Source of the DNA: Gordonia aichiensis NBRC 108223
Lineage (GTDB): Bacteria; Actinomycetota; Actinomycetes; Mycobacteriales; Mycobacteriaceae
Assembly (NCBI RefSeq): GCF_000332975.1
Contig: NZ_BANR01000019.1
Span: 42,815-106,814, forward strand
DNA length: 64,000 nucleotides
Direction: 5' to 3'
Shown: one piece after another, positions 9,209 to 18,456 of the stretch
Numbering within the stretch: position 1 is the first letter of the stretch
How the letters are laid out: every line of letters starts with the position of its first letter
Made by a program: the position numbers and the translations under genes
The notes under the pieces: model-generated
Databases searched by the model: none
Told to the model about the DNA's origin: nothing
The model's input: only the letters and a program-made list of their open reading frames with translations

Positions 9209-10036
9209 ATGCAGGGCGCACTCACCCCCGACGCCGAACGGGCGATCACCGACATCTCCAGCCGCTACGGGCTGTCGCAGGATGCCGTCCTGGCGATGCT
9301 GTACGCCGTCAACAGCGGCGGCGGCACGATGGCGCAGTTCTCCATCCCCGAGCTCGGTGGCTCGGGACAGTGGATGCGCGGTGGCATGACGATGGTCGGC
9401 AACATGTTCGACAACGCTCTGAAAGCGCGGGTCGACGGCCTCTGCAACGAACTGTCGCAGCTGCTCGCCACGACTGTGGTGTTCCCGCCCGCCGCCGCAT
9501 CCGGCTCGTCGTACGGCTTCGCCACCGCGAACAACTGGTGGCCCGCCGACCTCGGTGTGCCGAGTTCTACCGGTGGACAAAACGACTCGAAGTACGCGGT
9601 CTTTCCTGCGACACGGCGTCTTGCCATCCAGCAGAACGGCGTGACTCGCGTGTTCGACACCGGTGAGCACCAGATCGGCGGTGTCCAACAGCAACAGGGC
9701 GGCTATCCCGGTTCGGTGAGCTTCTCGAGTCAGTTCGGCACCTTCGACGTGTCGAGCCTGACCGAGCTGACCAACCAGCAGGTGGAGGCGACCCCCGTCG
9801 CGGCGCCCGCCCCCGAGCGGCCGCAGACGGCACCGACTCCCGAGCCGTCCACTTTCGTACCGTCGCAGTCCGCGCCGTCGATGCCGGAGCAGGCCCCGCA
9901 GGCACAGACCCCGCCGTCCGTGCGTGGCGACGACGTGTTTGCCGCCATCGAACAGCTCGCTGGTTTGCACGACCGCGGCATCCTCACGGACGAGGAGTTC
10001 GCAACGAAGAAGGCCGAACTCCTCGCGCGCCTGTAG
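9209..10036 (+). CDS. SHOCT-domain protein
   Basis: This 275-residue cytoplasmic-looking protein has three parts. A conserved N-terminal part of about 180 residues is rich in Gly and Gln. A Pro/Ala/Gln-rich linker covers about 190-235. The C terminus is a SHOCT domain (about 240-275, LAGLHDRGILTDEEFATKKAELLARL pattern). SHOCT is a short oligomerisation or interaction module common in actinobacterial proteins of unknown function. The role of the N-terminal part is unknown. Confidence 0.82.
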   Translation: MQGALTPDAERAITDISSRYGLSQDAVLAMLYAVNSGGGTMAQFSIPELGGSGQWMRGGMTMVGNMFDNALKARVDGLCNELSQLLATTVVFPPAAASGSSYGFATANNWWPADLGVPSSTGGQNDSKYAVFPATRRLAIQQNGVTRVFDTGEHQIGGVQQQQGGYPGSVSFSSQFGTFDVSSLTELTNQQVEATPVAAPAPERPQTAPTPEPSTFVPSQSAPSMPEQAPQAQTPPSVRGDDVFAAIEQLAGLHDRGILTDEEFATKKAELLARL

Positions 10037-10106
10037 CTCTCGCCGCGCCCATCGGAGTGATACGCGCTGGTGAAAACGGCTCCATCGCGCCGCGCGCGGG
10101 AGGAGA

Positions 10107-11525
10107 ATGACATCCGTGAGCGACGACGTCGTCCGGATGAGTCAATCGGACATGTTCACCTGGCGGATGGAGCAGAATCCGGTTCTGCGATCCACCGTGG
10201 TCGTCGTCATCCTGCTCGACGCCTCTCCCGACTGGGAGCGGTTCTGCGCGACTGTCGCGCGAGCCGTTCAGGTGCTCCCCGCGATGCGTCGCAGACTCGT
10301 TCCCGATCGAGGACTCGCACCGCCACGGTGGGTCGACGACCCGGATTTCGACGTGAGTTGGCATCTCCACCACCTCGACGCCCCGCACCCGAGGAACCTT
10401 GCCGGGGTGCTCGACGTGGCGCGCACCGCGGGGATGACGGCCTTCGATCCAGCGCGGCCGATGTGGGAGTTCACCCTCCTCGACGGCCTTGATACCCGTG
10501 ACGGCGACACCCATTGCGACGACACCGATTCCGACGCTCCGGCGGCCGCTGTGGTGATGAAGTTCCACCACTCGCTGACCGACGGCGTGGGTGCCGTCGC
10601 GATTGCGGCGGAGATCATGGACCTTGAGCGAGCAGGGACACCCCGTCCGCCCGTGCCCGAGACGGCGAGCGCTGCGCGCGCACCGTCGATCTTCTCCACC
10701 GCGGGCTGGTACGCGACGACCGCCGCCGGACTGGTGAGTGGAGTGGTGCGGACGACGAGTGGCCTCGGCGCCCGCATGCTGTTGCGTCCCATCCGGGCGC
10801 TGCGCGAGGTGGCGGGGACCTCGGTGTCGGTGGCTCGGATCGTCGAGCCGGTCATGCGCACGGCGTCACCGGTGATGACCGAACGCAGCACCCGGCGCCG
10901 CTTCGCGACACTCGACGTGCCCGTCACATCATTGACGGGCGCGGGACATGCTGCCGGAGGAACCCTCAACGACGCCTTCCTGGCAGGCACGGTGCTCGGC
11001 ATACGCGCTTACCACCGGCGTCACGGCACTGATGTCGACCATCTGCGGGTCACGATGCCGCTGAATCTCCGCGCCGACGATGACTCGGCATTCGGCGGAA
11101 ATCGAATCACACTGCTGCGCATCGCCATTCCCTGTGATACTTCGACGCCGCGCGAACTCATCGAGCGCATACACAAGGTCATCGAAGGGTGGCGGCGCGA
11201 GCCGGCAGTGCCGCTGGCCGAGTCGATCGCCGGAGCGCTCAACGTGTTGCCCTCGTCGGCGGTCGGCGCGATGCTCGAGCATGTCGACTTCCTCGCGTCG
11301 GACGTGCCCGGTTCACCGGTACCGCTCTACCTCGCGGGTGGGCGGATCACCCGGCAGTACGTCTTCGGTCCCACGATCGGTGCGTCGTTCAACATCACCC
11401 TGCTCAGCTACGTCGACGATTGCTGTCTGGGAATCGATGTCGATGTTGCCGCCGTACCGGATATCGACGTGCTCGTCGAATGTCTGGCCGCCGGGTTCGA
11501 CGAGGTGACGGGACTCGCCCGCTGA
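10107..11525 (+). CDS. Wax ester synthase / diacylglycerol acyltransferase (WS/DGAT)
   Basis: This 472-residue acyltransferase of the WS/DGAT family transfers acyl-CoA to diacylglycerol or fatty alcohols to make storage triacylglycerol or wax. The catalytic motif HHSLTDG (HHxxxDG) is at residues 154-160. Later family features include TLNDAFLAG, MPLNLRADDD and the C-terminal SFNITLLSY segment. The start ATG has an AGGAG box. Length is normal for the family. Such enzymes are abundant in oil-accumulating Mycobacteriales. Its own specificity cannot be predicted. Confidence 0.92.
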   Translation: MTSVSDDVVRMSQSDMFTWRMEQNPVLRSTVVVVILLDASPDWERFCATVARAVQVLPAMRRRLVPDRGLAPPRWVDDPDFDVSWHLHHLDAPHPRNLAGVLDVARTAGMTAFDPARPMWEFTLLDGLDTRDGDTHCDDTDSDAPAAAVVMKFHHSLTDGVGAVAIAAEIMDLERAGTPRPPVPETASAARAPSIFSTAGWYATTAAGLVSGVVRTTSGLGARMLLRPIRALREVAGTSVSVARIVEPVMRTASPVMTERSTRRRFATLDVPVTSLTGAGHAAGGTLNDAFLAGTVLGIRAYHRRHGTDVDHLRVTMPLNLRADDDSAFGGNRITLLRIAIPCDTSTPRELIERIHKVIEGWRREPAVPLAESIAGALNVLPSSAVGAMLEHVDFLASDVPGSPVPLYLAGGRITRQYVFGPTIGASFNITLLSYVDDCCLGIDVDVAAVPDIDVLVECLAAGFDEVTGLAR

Positions 11526-11628
11526 CCAAATCCACGACGACGCCTGTGATGCTCCCGAGCCGGGTCGAGCGCCCCGTGCGCGGCACTGGGTACCCTGGCG
11601 CCACAACGCAAGGAGGCGTCGAAACCGC

Positions 11629-12870
11629 ATGCACTCACCCGTCCGCGACTATCTCACCGAAGTGCTCGACTCCCTGGCCGACGACGACGGCGGAGCCGTC
11701 GCCGACTACATTCCGGAGCTCGCGGCCGCCGACCCCGACCGCTGTGCTATCGCTCTGACCACCGTCGACGGCCGCACCTACAGTGTGGGCGACGACGAGG
11801 TCGAGTTCTCGATCCAATCGATTTCGAAGCCGTTCGCCTATGCCGCCGCGCTCGCCGATCGCGGTTTCGAGGCTGTGTCGGCAACGGTCGGGGTCGAACC
11901 CTCGGGTGAGGCATTCAACGAGCTGTCCCTCGAGGGCGACACCTGCCGACCGCGCAACCCGATGATCAACGCGGGCGCTATCGCCACCCATGGCCTGCTC
12001 GTCGGAGCAGACGCGACCGAGGAAGCGCGGGTCGACCGCGCGCGCAGCTTCTTCTCCACGCTCGCCGGACGGGAGCTACGGATCGGTGAAGAGGTCTATC
12101 GCTCCGAAATCGATTCGGCGGACCGTAATCTCGCCATCGCCCACATGTTGCGCAATTACGGCATCATTACTGCTACACCGCACGAGATCGTCGACGGGTA
12201 TACCCGCCAGTGCTCGGTGTTGGTGACGGCACGCGATCTCGCGATGATGGGGGCGTGCCTGTCGAACGGCGGGATTCACCCGACGACCCACGAACGAGTC
12301 GTCGACAGAAGGGTTGCTCGCCAGGTCATGTCGGTGATGGCGGGATGCGGCATGTACGACGGCGCCGGTGAATGGCTCACCACAGTGGGCATCCCCGCGA
12401 AAAGCGGTGTCGCAGGAGGACTCCTGGGCACGCTACCGGGGCAGTGCGGCATCGCCGTCTTCTCGCCGCGACTCGACGAGCACGGGAACAGCGTCCGTGG
12501 CGTCGCCGCCTTCCGGCGACTCTCGAACGACATGAACATGCATCTCGTCGACGCCGAGCCCTACGGCACGACGGTCCTGCGGGACGTCGTGGTCGCCGAA
12601 GACACGACGACGTTCCAGATCCAGGGTGTCATCCAGTTCAGTGGCGCGGAGTACATCCTCGATGCGCTCGACTCCGATGACACCGACTCGCCGACAGTGG
12701 TTTTCGATGTCTCCGGAGTGAGCCACTTCAGTGACGTGGGACGTCGAATGGTGCTCGAGGGCATGCGCCGCGTACGACTCGACGGCCGACGGGTGGTGCT
12801 GATCGATCCCGACGACGCCCTGCCCGACCCCGACCTCGGTGACGGTACCTACCCCGACACGGCGGTGTAG
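11629..12870 (+). CDS. glsA: Glutaminase A fused to a STAS domain
   Basis: This 413-residue enzyme converts glutamine to glutamate and ammonia. The glutaminase domain covers about 10-305 with the serine-hydrolase SxxK motif (Ser64-Lys67 in SIQSISKP), NPMINAGAI and the KSGVAGG segment. The last 100 residues form a STAS (anti-sigma-antagonist-like) domain with the strand VVFDVSGVSHFSDVG. This fusion occurs in some bacterial and actinobacterial glutaminases and may sense nucleotides or partners. The start at ATG 11629 has an AAGGAGG box just upstream. Confidence 0.92.
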   Translation: MHSPVRDYLTEVLDSLADDDGGAVADYIPELAAADPDRCAIALTTVDGRTYSVGDDEVEFSIQSISKPFAYAAALADRGFEAVSATVGVEPSGEAFNELSLEGDTCRPRNPMINAGAIATHGLLVGADATEEARVDRARSFFSTLAGRELRIGEEVYRSEIDSADRNLAIAHMLRNYGIITATPHEIVDGYTRQCSVLVTARDLAMMGACLSNGGIHPTTHERVVDRRVARQVMSVMAGCGMYDGAGEWLTTVGIPAKSGVAGGLLGTLPGQCGIAVFSPRLDEHGNSVRGVAAFRRLSNDMNMHLVDAEPYGTTVLRDVVVAEDTTTFQIQGVIQFSGAEYILDALDSDDTDSPTVVFDVSGVSHFSDVGRRMVLEGMRRVRLDGRRVVLIDPDDALPDPDLGDGTYPDTAV

Positions 12871-12904
12871 GCAGAAGCAAACAGGTATCGACACGACGTG
12901 AGGG

Positions 12905-13729
12905 GTGACGGCCATCATCGGGATACACGCGGGTAAGAACGCTGTTCGGGAGGCGACGGACAACGGGTGGTTCGAAGCGCTGGCGCGTGGCGGTCATGTG
13001 ACGAGCGGCCTACTGCACCTGTTGATCGCGTTCATCGTGGCACGACTGGCATTCGGCGACACAGGCAATGCTGATCAGTCCGGAGCGCTCGCGATGTTCG
13101 CGTCCTCGCAGGGCGGACGTGTGGCGTTGTGGGTCGCCGTCGTCGCCTTCGTCGCCATGGCTTTGTGGCGGGTGGCCGAGGTGATCCTCGGCCCGCACCC
13201 CGCCAATCCGAAGGCAGGCGACGACGACGGATGGTTCGATCGCGCACAAGCAGGTGCACTCGCAGTTGTCTACTTCGCATTCGCCTGGACTGCGGCGCAG
13301 TTCGCGCTCGGTCATGGGCAGTCGAGTGGACGGCAGAACGCGGGCATGAGTGCTCGGCTGATGGGCTCTGGGCTCGGCAAGTTCGTGCTCGTCATCGTGG
13401 GGCTGGTGATCATCGCGGTCGGCGTCTACCACATGTACAAGGGCCTGACTCGCGCGTTCTTCGATGACCTGACCATCGACGGCAATCCGGCTGTGAATGT
13501 CACCGGCATCGTGGGCTACTCGGCCAAGGGACTTGTTCTGATCGGTGCAGGGGTTCTCGTCGTCGTCGCGGCGGTCACTGCCGACCCGTCGAAAGCCACC
13601 GGCATCGACGGTGCGGTGAAGACAGTCGCGAGTTGGCCTGCAGGCCAACTCTTTCTGCTGTTGGCGGCAGTAGGACTCGCTGCGTATGGGATCTACTGCT
13701 TCGTGATGGCCCGGTACGCGCGGATGTGA
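12905..13729 (+). CDS. DUF1206-family membrane protein
   Basis: This 274-residue membrane protein is built of three repeated two-helix units. The repeats open with similar motifs: LARGGHVTSGLLHLLIAF, DRAQAGALAVVYFAFAW and GYSAKGLVLIGAGV. This matches the DUF1206 family, whose function is unknown. The GTG start at 12905 follows the glutaminase stop by 34 bp, so the two may be co-transcribed. The gene ends before a strong bidirectional terminator. Confidence 0.85.
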   Translation: MTAIIGIHAGKNAVREATDNGWFEALARGGHVTSGLLHLLIAFIVARLAFGDTGNADQSGALAMFASSQGGRVALWVAVVAFVAMALWRVAEVILGPHPANPKAGDDDGWFDRAQAGALAVVYFAFAWTAAQFALGHGQSSGRQNAGMSARLMGSGLGKFVLVIVGLVIIAVGVYHMYKGLTRAFFDDLTIDGNPAVNVTGIVGYSAKGLVLIGAGVLVVVAAVTADPSKATGIDGAVKTVASWPAGQLFLLLAAVGLAAYGIYCFVMARYARM

Positions 13730-13750
13730 GGGCGCACGCCCTGAATTGAA

Positions 13751-13791
13751 CCGAACCCCAGCCGCTCGACAACCGAGAGGCTGGGGTCCGG
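13751..13791. terminator. Bidirectional hairpin terminator
   Basis: ACCCCAGCC (13755-13763) pairs perfectly with GGCTGGGGT (13779-13787). The stem extends to 13751-13791 with one mismatch, and a small inner CTCG/CGAG stem sits in the loop. It lies between the convergent ends of the DUF1206 gene and the secreted-protein gene, so it can terminate both. Confidence 0.8.
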
Positions 13792-13800
13792 TACCTGGGA

Positions 13801-14463
13801 TCAGCGCGGAGTGTTGGCGCGAATGCTGTTGACGATCTTCAGTAGTTCACCGCGCTTGGCCGGAGGGCCGTCGAGCTGAGCGAACGCGATGCCGGCCTTG
13901 CCGTCCGCGGTGTGGAACTCGTGGATCACGGCGACCCGAACCTTGCGGATGCTGTCGATGGTTCCTGACTCCTCTGCGTACGAGGTGGTCTCGTCGACGG
14001 AGCGCCACGATTCGCGCTTCACCCGGATCTTCGCTGCGACACGGTTGACGTCGGCAGAAGTGCACCGCTGCGCAGCGCACTTCTGGTAGGCGACAACGCC
14101 TCCCGCACTACTGGTCTTGGTTGTGCGCTCTTCGAAACACGTCGCCCTGCCCGAGGCCGAGACGGCGGACGAGCCTGCCCCGCACGACCAGTCGCCCGGG
14201 ATGCCGAACGTGTACTCGATGCCTGCGAACCCATCGGAGATGACGTAGGGGTGATCCGCCGGACTGAAGTTCGTACCCGCGACAAGGCCCGGACCGCCGT
14301 CGACGCCGCGCATGGGCAGCGACGGGTACCGACCGTTGGTATCGGCGTGTGCAGGGGCGACGACGCCCACGGACGTAAGCAACGCGGCGAGTCCCGTTAG
14401 CAGAATGAGCATGACGCGCGCGACGGCGCTCGATGACGGGGTGTGAGTCGGTGTGATCTTCAC
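13801..14463 (-). CDS. Secreted protein of unknown function
   Basis: This 220-residue protein has a signal peptide: a hydrophobic run around residues 16-35, then APAHA and a likely cut after Ala. The mature part has four or more Cys in pairs (WSCGAG, TCFEE, KCAAQRC), consistent with disulfides outside the cell. No family is recognised. The GTG start at 14463 was chosen because it puts the signal peptide at the N terminus and has GAGAGGAAA upstream; the open frame continues to 14724 without sense. It is divergent from the HAD hydrolase gene, with 124 bp between the starts. Confidence 0.75.
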   Translation of the reverse strand: MKITPTHTPSSSAVARVMLILLTGLAALLTSVGVVAPAHADTNGRYPSLPMRGVDGGPGLVAGTNFSPADHPYVISDGFAGIEYTFGIPGDWSCGAGSSAVSASGRATCFEERTTKTSSAGGVVAYQKCAAQRCTSADVNRVAAKIRVKRESWRSVDETTSYAEESGTIDSIRKVRVAVIHEFHTADGKAGIAFAQLDGPPAKRGELLKIVNSIRANTPR

Positions 14464-14587
14464 GGTCTCGGTTTCCTCTCGGAGGGCTTCTCGGCAGGTA
14501 CTCGATGTGAGTAGGTACCGATTGGATGCGCCGGAGCCGCCGAAATGTTCCGGGCAGGCAGGGGAGGGTCTGCCAGAATGGACGACG

Positions 14588-15421
14588 ATGCCCAGTCTGA
14601 TGCCGCCCGTCCCCGCTGACCTGCGCCTCGTCGTCACCGACCTCGACGGCACCCTGCTCGACGACGCCAAACGCATTCCTGACGATCTGTGGCCGCTGCT
14701 CGACGAACTCGGGCGCCGCGACATCGTGTTCAGCCCCGCGAGCGGGCGACAGGCCGCGACCCTGCTTCACCAGTTCGGCGAAGCCGTCCCCGGGCTGATC
14801 GTGATCGCCGAGAACGGCGCGGTCGTGGCCAGGCAGGGCGAGATCCTGCGGACGCAGCCGTTGGCGCCCGACACAGCGAAGGCCGTGCTCGCCCGCGCCC
14901 GCGCGTTGCACTCCGACGGCGCCGACCTGGGGGTGGTGCTGTGCTCGCCCGAGATCGCCTATGTCGAACGCTCCGACGAACGATTCCTCGAGCAGATCCG
15001 CCCCTACTACTACGCGAACACCGTCGTCGATGATCTCGGTGCCGTCGACGCCGAGTTCGTCAAGGTGGCGGTCTACGATTTCGCCGGAATCGAGGACACC
15101 ACGGCGCCGGCTGTCGAAGCCCTGTCGCTCGACGCGGAAGTCGTTGTGTCCGGCCAGCATTGGCTCGACGTGATGACGCGCGGCGTCGACAAATCCCAGG
15201 CGGTCCGGGCCGTGCAACAGCGACTCGGTGTCAGCCCCGCACAGACCATGGTGTTCGGCGACTACCTCAACGACCTCGGGATGCTCGATACGGCCGACTG
15301 GTCATACGCTGTCGCGAATGCGCATCAGAAGATCCTCGACGCCGCGCGTTACGTCGCACCGTCGAACAACGACAACGGCGTGGTCCGCACCGTGCGAGCC
15401 GCGCTCGAGACGGGTTCCTGA
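14588..15421 (+). CDS. HAD-superfamily (Cof-type, IIB cap) phosphatase
   Basis: This 277-residue hydrolase has HAD motif I VTDLDGTLLDD at about 14-24 with the nucleophile Asp, motif II SPASGRQ, and the late motif VFGDYLNDLGML with the metal-binding acidic residues. A C2/IIB cap sits between motifs II and III. Cof-type members dephosphorylate sugar phosphates and similar small molecules; the substrate here is unknown. ATG 14588 was chosen because motif I then lies close to the N terminus, as in the family. Confidence 0.88.
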   Translation: MPSLMPPVPADLRLVVTDLDGTLLDDAKRIPDDLWPLLDELGRRDIVFSPASGRQAATLLHQFGEAVPGLIVIAENGAVVARQGEILRTQPLAPDTAKAVLARARALHSDGADLGVVLCSPEIAYVERSDERFLEQIRPYYYANTVVDDLGAVDAEFVKVAVYDFAGIEDTTAPAVEALSLDAEVVVSGQHWLDVMTRGVDKSQAVRAVQQRLGVSPAQTMVFGDYLNDLGMLDTADWSYAVANAHQKILDAARYVAPSNNDNGVVRTVRAALETGS

Positions 15422-15505
15422 ACGGTCACCTCGCGCCCAAACACTCACGTCGACTGCGTAGTCATACGCATCCGGAAGCGCGCGCACGTTGAGACTCTGG
15501 AACGC

Positions 15506-15802
15506 ATGTCGTCCTCCAATGAGATCCCTCAGACCCCCACTACCGTCGCCTACTTCATCCAGGCAGCAATCGCCTTCGGTGTCAGCCTCGCCACCGCGTG
15601 CATCGGCATCCTCTACCTGCCGCTCGATCCCTGGCAGCGAGGCTTTCTCGCCATCACCCTGCTCTTCCTCACCTCCAGTACGTTCACCCTCGCGAAGGTC
15701 GTGCGCGACCGACAGGAACTGACCACTGTGCGAGCCCGCATCGACGAGGCCCGCGTCGACAAGCTCATCGCCGAGCACGACCCGTTCAACCGGGTCGCCT
15801 GA
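15506..15802 (+). CDS. YiaA/YiaB two-helix inner membrane protein
   Basis: This 98-residue membrane protein has two helices (about 15-38 and 46-64), then a charged cytoplasmic tail with RARIDEARVDKLIAEHDPF. The pattern fits the YiaA/YiaB two-helix family as found in actinobacteria. Function is unknown; stress-related roles have been suggested for the family. A strong hairpin terminator follows. Confidence 0.75.
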   Translation: MSSSNEIPQTPTTVAYFIQAAIAFGVSLATACIGILYLPLDPWQRGFLAITLLFLTSSTFTLAKVVRDRQELTTVRARIDEARVDKLIAEHDPFNRVA

Positions 15803-15818
15803 GAACCTCTGACGATCA

Positions 15819-15850
15819 CCGCCCCGGCGTCGCCCACGATGCCGGGGCGG
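15819..15850 (+). terminator. Hairpin terminator after the YiaA/B gene
   Basis: CCGCCCCGGC (15819-15828) and GCCGGGGCGG (15841-15850) form a perfect 10-bp stem with a 12-base loop, followed by a short T-containing stretch. It lies 17 bases after the stop at 15802. Confidence 0.75.
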
Positions 15851-15978
15851 CCATTTGTATGCGGTCGCAGGTGTGGTCGTCAGCAGCCCGTCAAAGCTGT
15901 CCGACGCCGCGTCAAAGTCTCGTCAAAGTGCCCTCGAGACACTTCCGGGCTGCGCAGGAGCGGCGTAGCACTGTCGGA

Positions 15979-16608
15979 ATGACGACGATGAGTTCACCCG
16001 GCAGACCGCTCGGTTCGCCCGAGCCAGAGCCCGAACCGCAGCGCAAGCCGTGCATCAGTGCAGAAACTTCTGACGCGTCGGGGTCGGTGTTGATCGACCG
16101 ACTGGCCGAGGGACCGTCGGTGTGGGGATCGTTCAGCGCGGGCACGGGACGCTTCGGGGTGTGCCGCTACCGTCTCGTCGTCTTTCCGCCGGGCGTCAAC
16201 TCGATGCAACGTCGCCGCCTCCGCCTCTGGCGCGGGTGGCCCGTCTGGGGTCCGCTGGTATGGCTCGCTGTCGCCGTAGGACTCAGCGCATGCGGCGCGT
16301 CGGGGCCGGTTGTCCTCGCTGCCGCGACCACGGTGTTCGTCGTGTCCGGTGTCGCCGCGCGGCGGGCTGCGGGTCGTCTGCCCGCAACGGTGCGCACCGT
16401 CGACCTGACCACCATCCCCGGCTACGACATACCCGAGGGCATGCCCACTCCGCGCAGTATCGCTAATACGGTCAGCGAACTACGTTCTGCCGACCGGAGA
16501 TTGGCGCGCGGTGCCATCACGCCCGTCGAGCACGAAGTCGTCTGGCAACGCGTGTACGACTCGCTCCCGCCGCGGCGTCGTCGACCACCGATGGTGGCCC
16601 GCAGATGA
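15979..16608 (+). CDS. Membrane protein, DUF6611-like
   Basis: This 209-residue protein has a soluble N-terminal part with SGSVLIDRLAEGPSVWGSF and GRFGVCRYRLVVFPPGVN. Two hydrophobic helices follow (about 89-122), then a C-terminal domain ending with EVVWQRVYDSL. This order resembles actinobacterial proteins assigned to DUF6611; the assignment is from memory. Function is unknown. ATG 15979 is used, with ATG 15988 as an alternative. The next gene, also of unknown function and frameshifted, starts 59 bp later and may share the transcript. Confidence 0.6.
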   Translation: MTTMSSPGRPLGSPEPEPEPQRKPCISAETSDASGSVLIDRLAEGPSVWGSFSAGTGRFGVCRYRLVVFPPGVNSMQRRRLRLWRGWPVWGPLVWLAVAVGLSACGASGPVVLAAATTVFVVSGVAARRAAGRLPATVRTVDLTTIPGYDIPEGMPTPRSIANTVSELRSADRRLARGAITPVEHEVVWQRVYDSLPPRRRRPPMVARR

Positions 16609-16667
16609 GTGGCGCGCTCCGAGACCCGTCCCACATCACGCTCTATCGCAGACCAGGAGGAGATGTC

Positions 16668-17194
16668 ATGACCATTGCGCTGGATCGTCCGAAGTCGTTG
16701 TCGCCCAATCATGTTGCGGTTCGCACCTTCGGATCCATGCCGTCGGGCATCACGACATCACTGGCCGCGTACGGGCTGCACCTCGGCGCCGACCCCGCGC
16801 ACGACGCCAGGACCGGACTCCTGTTCGTCGACGGTGATGCGATTCGACGTTCCACGTCGCGGTTCCACTTCGACACACTGGCTCGCCCGACACGGGCGCT
16901 GCGCAATGTCGTCGTCTCGTCACTGACCGATCTGGTTCTCGATACCGATGTCGACCGGTGCTCGTCGTGTGTACGCCGGGCGAGCACCCGACCGAGCCGG
17001 TCATCTTCAGGCACTGGTTCGGCCAGGTGTGCGCCGACAGCTGGTATCACCTGACGATGTCCGGTGGGCTTCCTGCGCCGTCGATCACGTCGAAACTGTT
17101 CTCGACGCGGGCGACCCCGCAGGACATTGCCGACTCGGTCGCGTCCTGGTGTGTGCAGGCGGATGCGGTGGCGGCGGCGCGGCCATGGCAGTGA
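16668..17194 (+). pseudogene. Hypothetical protein gene with a one-base frameshift
   Basis: Two overlapping frames together make a coherent protein of about 175 residues. The first runs from ATG 16668 (with CAGGAGGA upstream) to about 16957 and ends in VLDTDVDR. The sensible continuation, LVVCTPGEHPTEPVIFRHWFG, is in another frame and runs to 17194. Adding one G to the GG at 16957-16958 joins them. No family is recognised. The end of the first frame beyond 16958 has an Arg/Ser-rich look typical of a wrong frame. It is either a real lesion or a homopolymer error. Confidence 0.6.
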
Positions 17195-17385
17195 TCGTGT
17201 GGTTCCGCAGTCGCTGGGCAATGGGCTGCGTGGAGCGCGAACACGCGAGGCTGGCCGCCTGTCCGCTGGCTGTACTGGGTCAGACGTCGTCGAGTCAGCG
17301 CATATGCGCAGTTCACGATGTGAGGGTAGACCAGAGGTGAGGGAGGGCGCCGGGGACGCACACCGAACCGAAAGGCGAACCGACC

Positions 17386-18429
17386 ATGAAGGCCGTTCAG
17401 ATGATCAAGGCAGGCGCGCAACCCGAACTCCGTGAGGTGGACAAACCGACGCCCGGTCCCGGGCAGGTGCTCGTGAAGGTCACCGCCGCGGGCGCGTGCC
17501 ACTCCGACGATTTCGTCCTGAACATGCCTGCCGAGTCGTTCCCCTATCCGCTCCCCATGACGCTCGGGCACGAGGGTGTCGGCGTGATCGCCGAACTCGG
17601 GCAGGGCGTGTCGACGGTCAGCGAGGGGACCTCGGTAGCGATCTACGGCCCGTGGGGTTGCGGTGTCTGCCACCTCTGCTCGCAGGGGCTCGAGAACTAC
17701 TGCTCGCGCGCCGAGGAGCTACAGATCACCCCGCCCGGGCTCGGGCACGATGGTGCGATGGCCGAGTACGTGGTTGTCGACGACCCGCGCCATCTGGTCC
17801 CGATCGGCGACCTCGATCCCGTCACAACCGTCCCGCTCACCGACGCCGGCCTCACGCCGTATCACGCGATCAAGCCGTCGCTGAGCAAGCTGGTCGGCGG
17901 TACGACTGCCGTCGTGATCGGTTCCGGCGGCCTCGGTCACGTGGCGATCCAGATGCTCCGCCACCTGACGCCTGCGCGCGTCATCGCCCTCGACGTCACC
18001 CAGGACAAGCTTGACTTCGCCAAGCAGGTCGGCGCACACGAGGTCGTACTCAGCGACGCCGACGCCGTCGAGAATGTCCGCAAGATCACCGGAAAGGACG
18101 GCGCCACAACCGTATTCGACTTCGTCGGATATCAGCCGACCATCAACACCGCGATGGGGGTCGTCGGCACGCTTGGCGACGTCACGATCGTCGGCCTCGG
18201 TGACGGCAAGTCGGTGGCACATGTCGGCTACTGGGCACAACCGCACGAGGTGTCGGTCCGCTCACCCTACTGGGGTTCCCGCTCGGAGCTGATCGAGGTT
18301 CTCGATCTGGCGCGTGACGGAGTGCTCGACGTCGCCGTCGAAAAGTTCAGTCTCGACGACGGGGTGGCGGCCTATCGCAAGCTCGCAGCGAACGATCTGC
18401 GCGGCCGCGCCGTCGTCGTACCCGAGTAG
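17386..18429 (+). CDS. Zinc-dependent NAD(P) alcohol dehydrogenase, ADH-A type
   Basis: This 347-residue medium-chain dehydrogenase closely resembles the Rhodococcus ruber secondary alcohol dehydrogenase ADH-A. Catalytic zinc ligands are Cys38 and His62, with the Asp in PLTDAGLTPYHA. Structural zinc ligands are Cys92, Cys95, Cys98 and Cys106 (GPWGCGVCHLC). The Rossmann motif GSGGLGHVAIQ and the acidic ALDVTQDK suggest NAD preference. It interconverts secondary alcohols and ketones or aldehydes. The last codons are duplicated just past the stop (15-bp repeat at 18415 and 18432). Confidence 0.93.
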   Translation: MKAVQMIKAGAQPELREVDKPTPGPGQVLVKVTAAGACHSDDFVLNMPAESFPYPLPMTLGHEGVGVIAELGQGVSTVSEGTSVAIYGPWGCGVCHLCSQGLENYCSRAEELQITPPGLGHDGAMAEYVVVDDPRHLVPIGDLDPVTTVPLTDAGLTPYHAIKPSLSKLVGGTTAVVIGSGGLGHVAIQMLRHLTPARVIALDVTQDKLDFAKQVGAHEVVLSDADAVENVRKITGKDGATTVFDFVGYQPTINTAMGVVGTLGDVTIVGLGDGKSVAHVGYWAQPHEVSVRSPYWGSRSELIEVLDLARDGVLDVAVEKFSLDDGVAAYRKLAANDLRGRAVVVPE

Positions 18430-18456
18430 CAGTCGTACCCGAGTAGGAGCACCGCG

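Noticed and set aside
9038..9970. 310-residue frame on the minus strand inside the SHOCT gene
   Set aside because: It is a mirror frame of a well-supported gene, has an Arg/His-rich make-up without family features, and no ribosome site.
13864..15217. 369-residue minus-strand frame across the HAD gene
   Set aside because: It is in antisense to the HAD motifs and has no family features.
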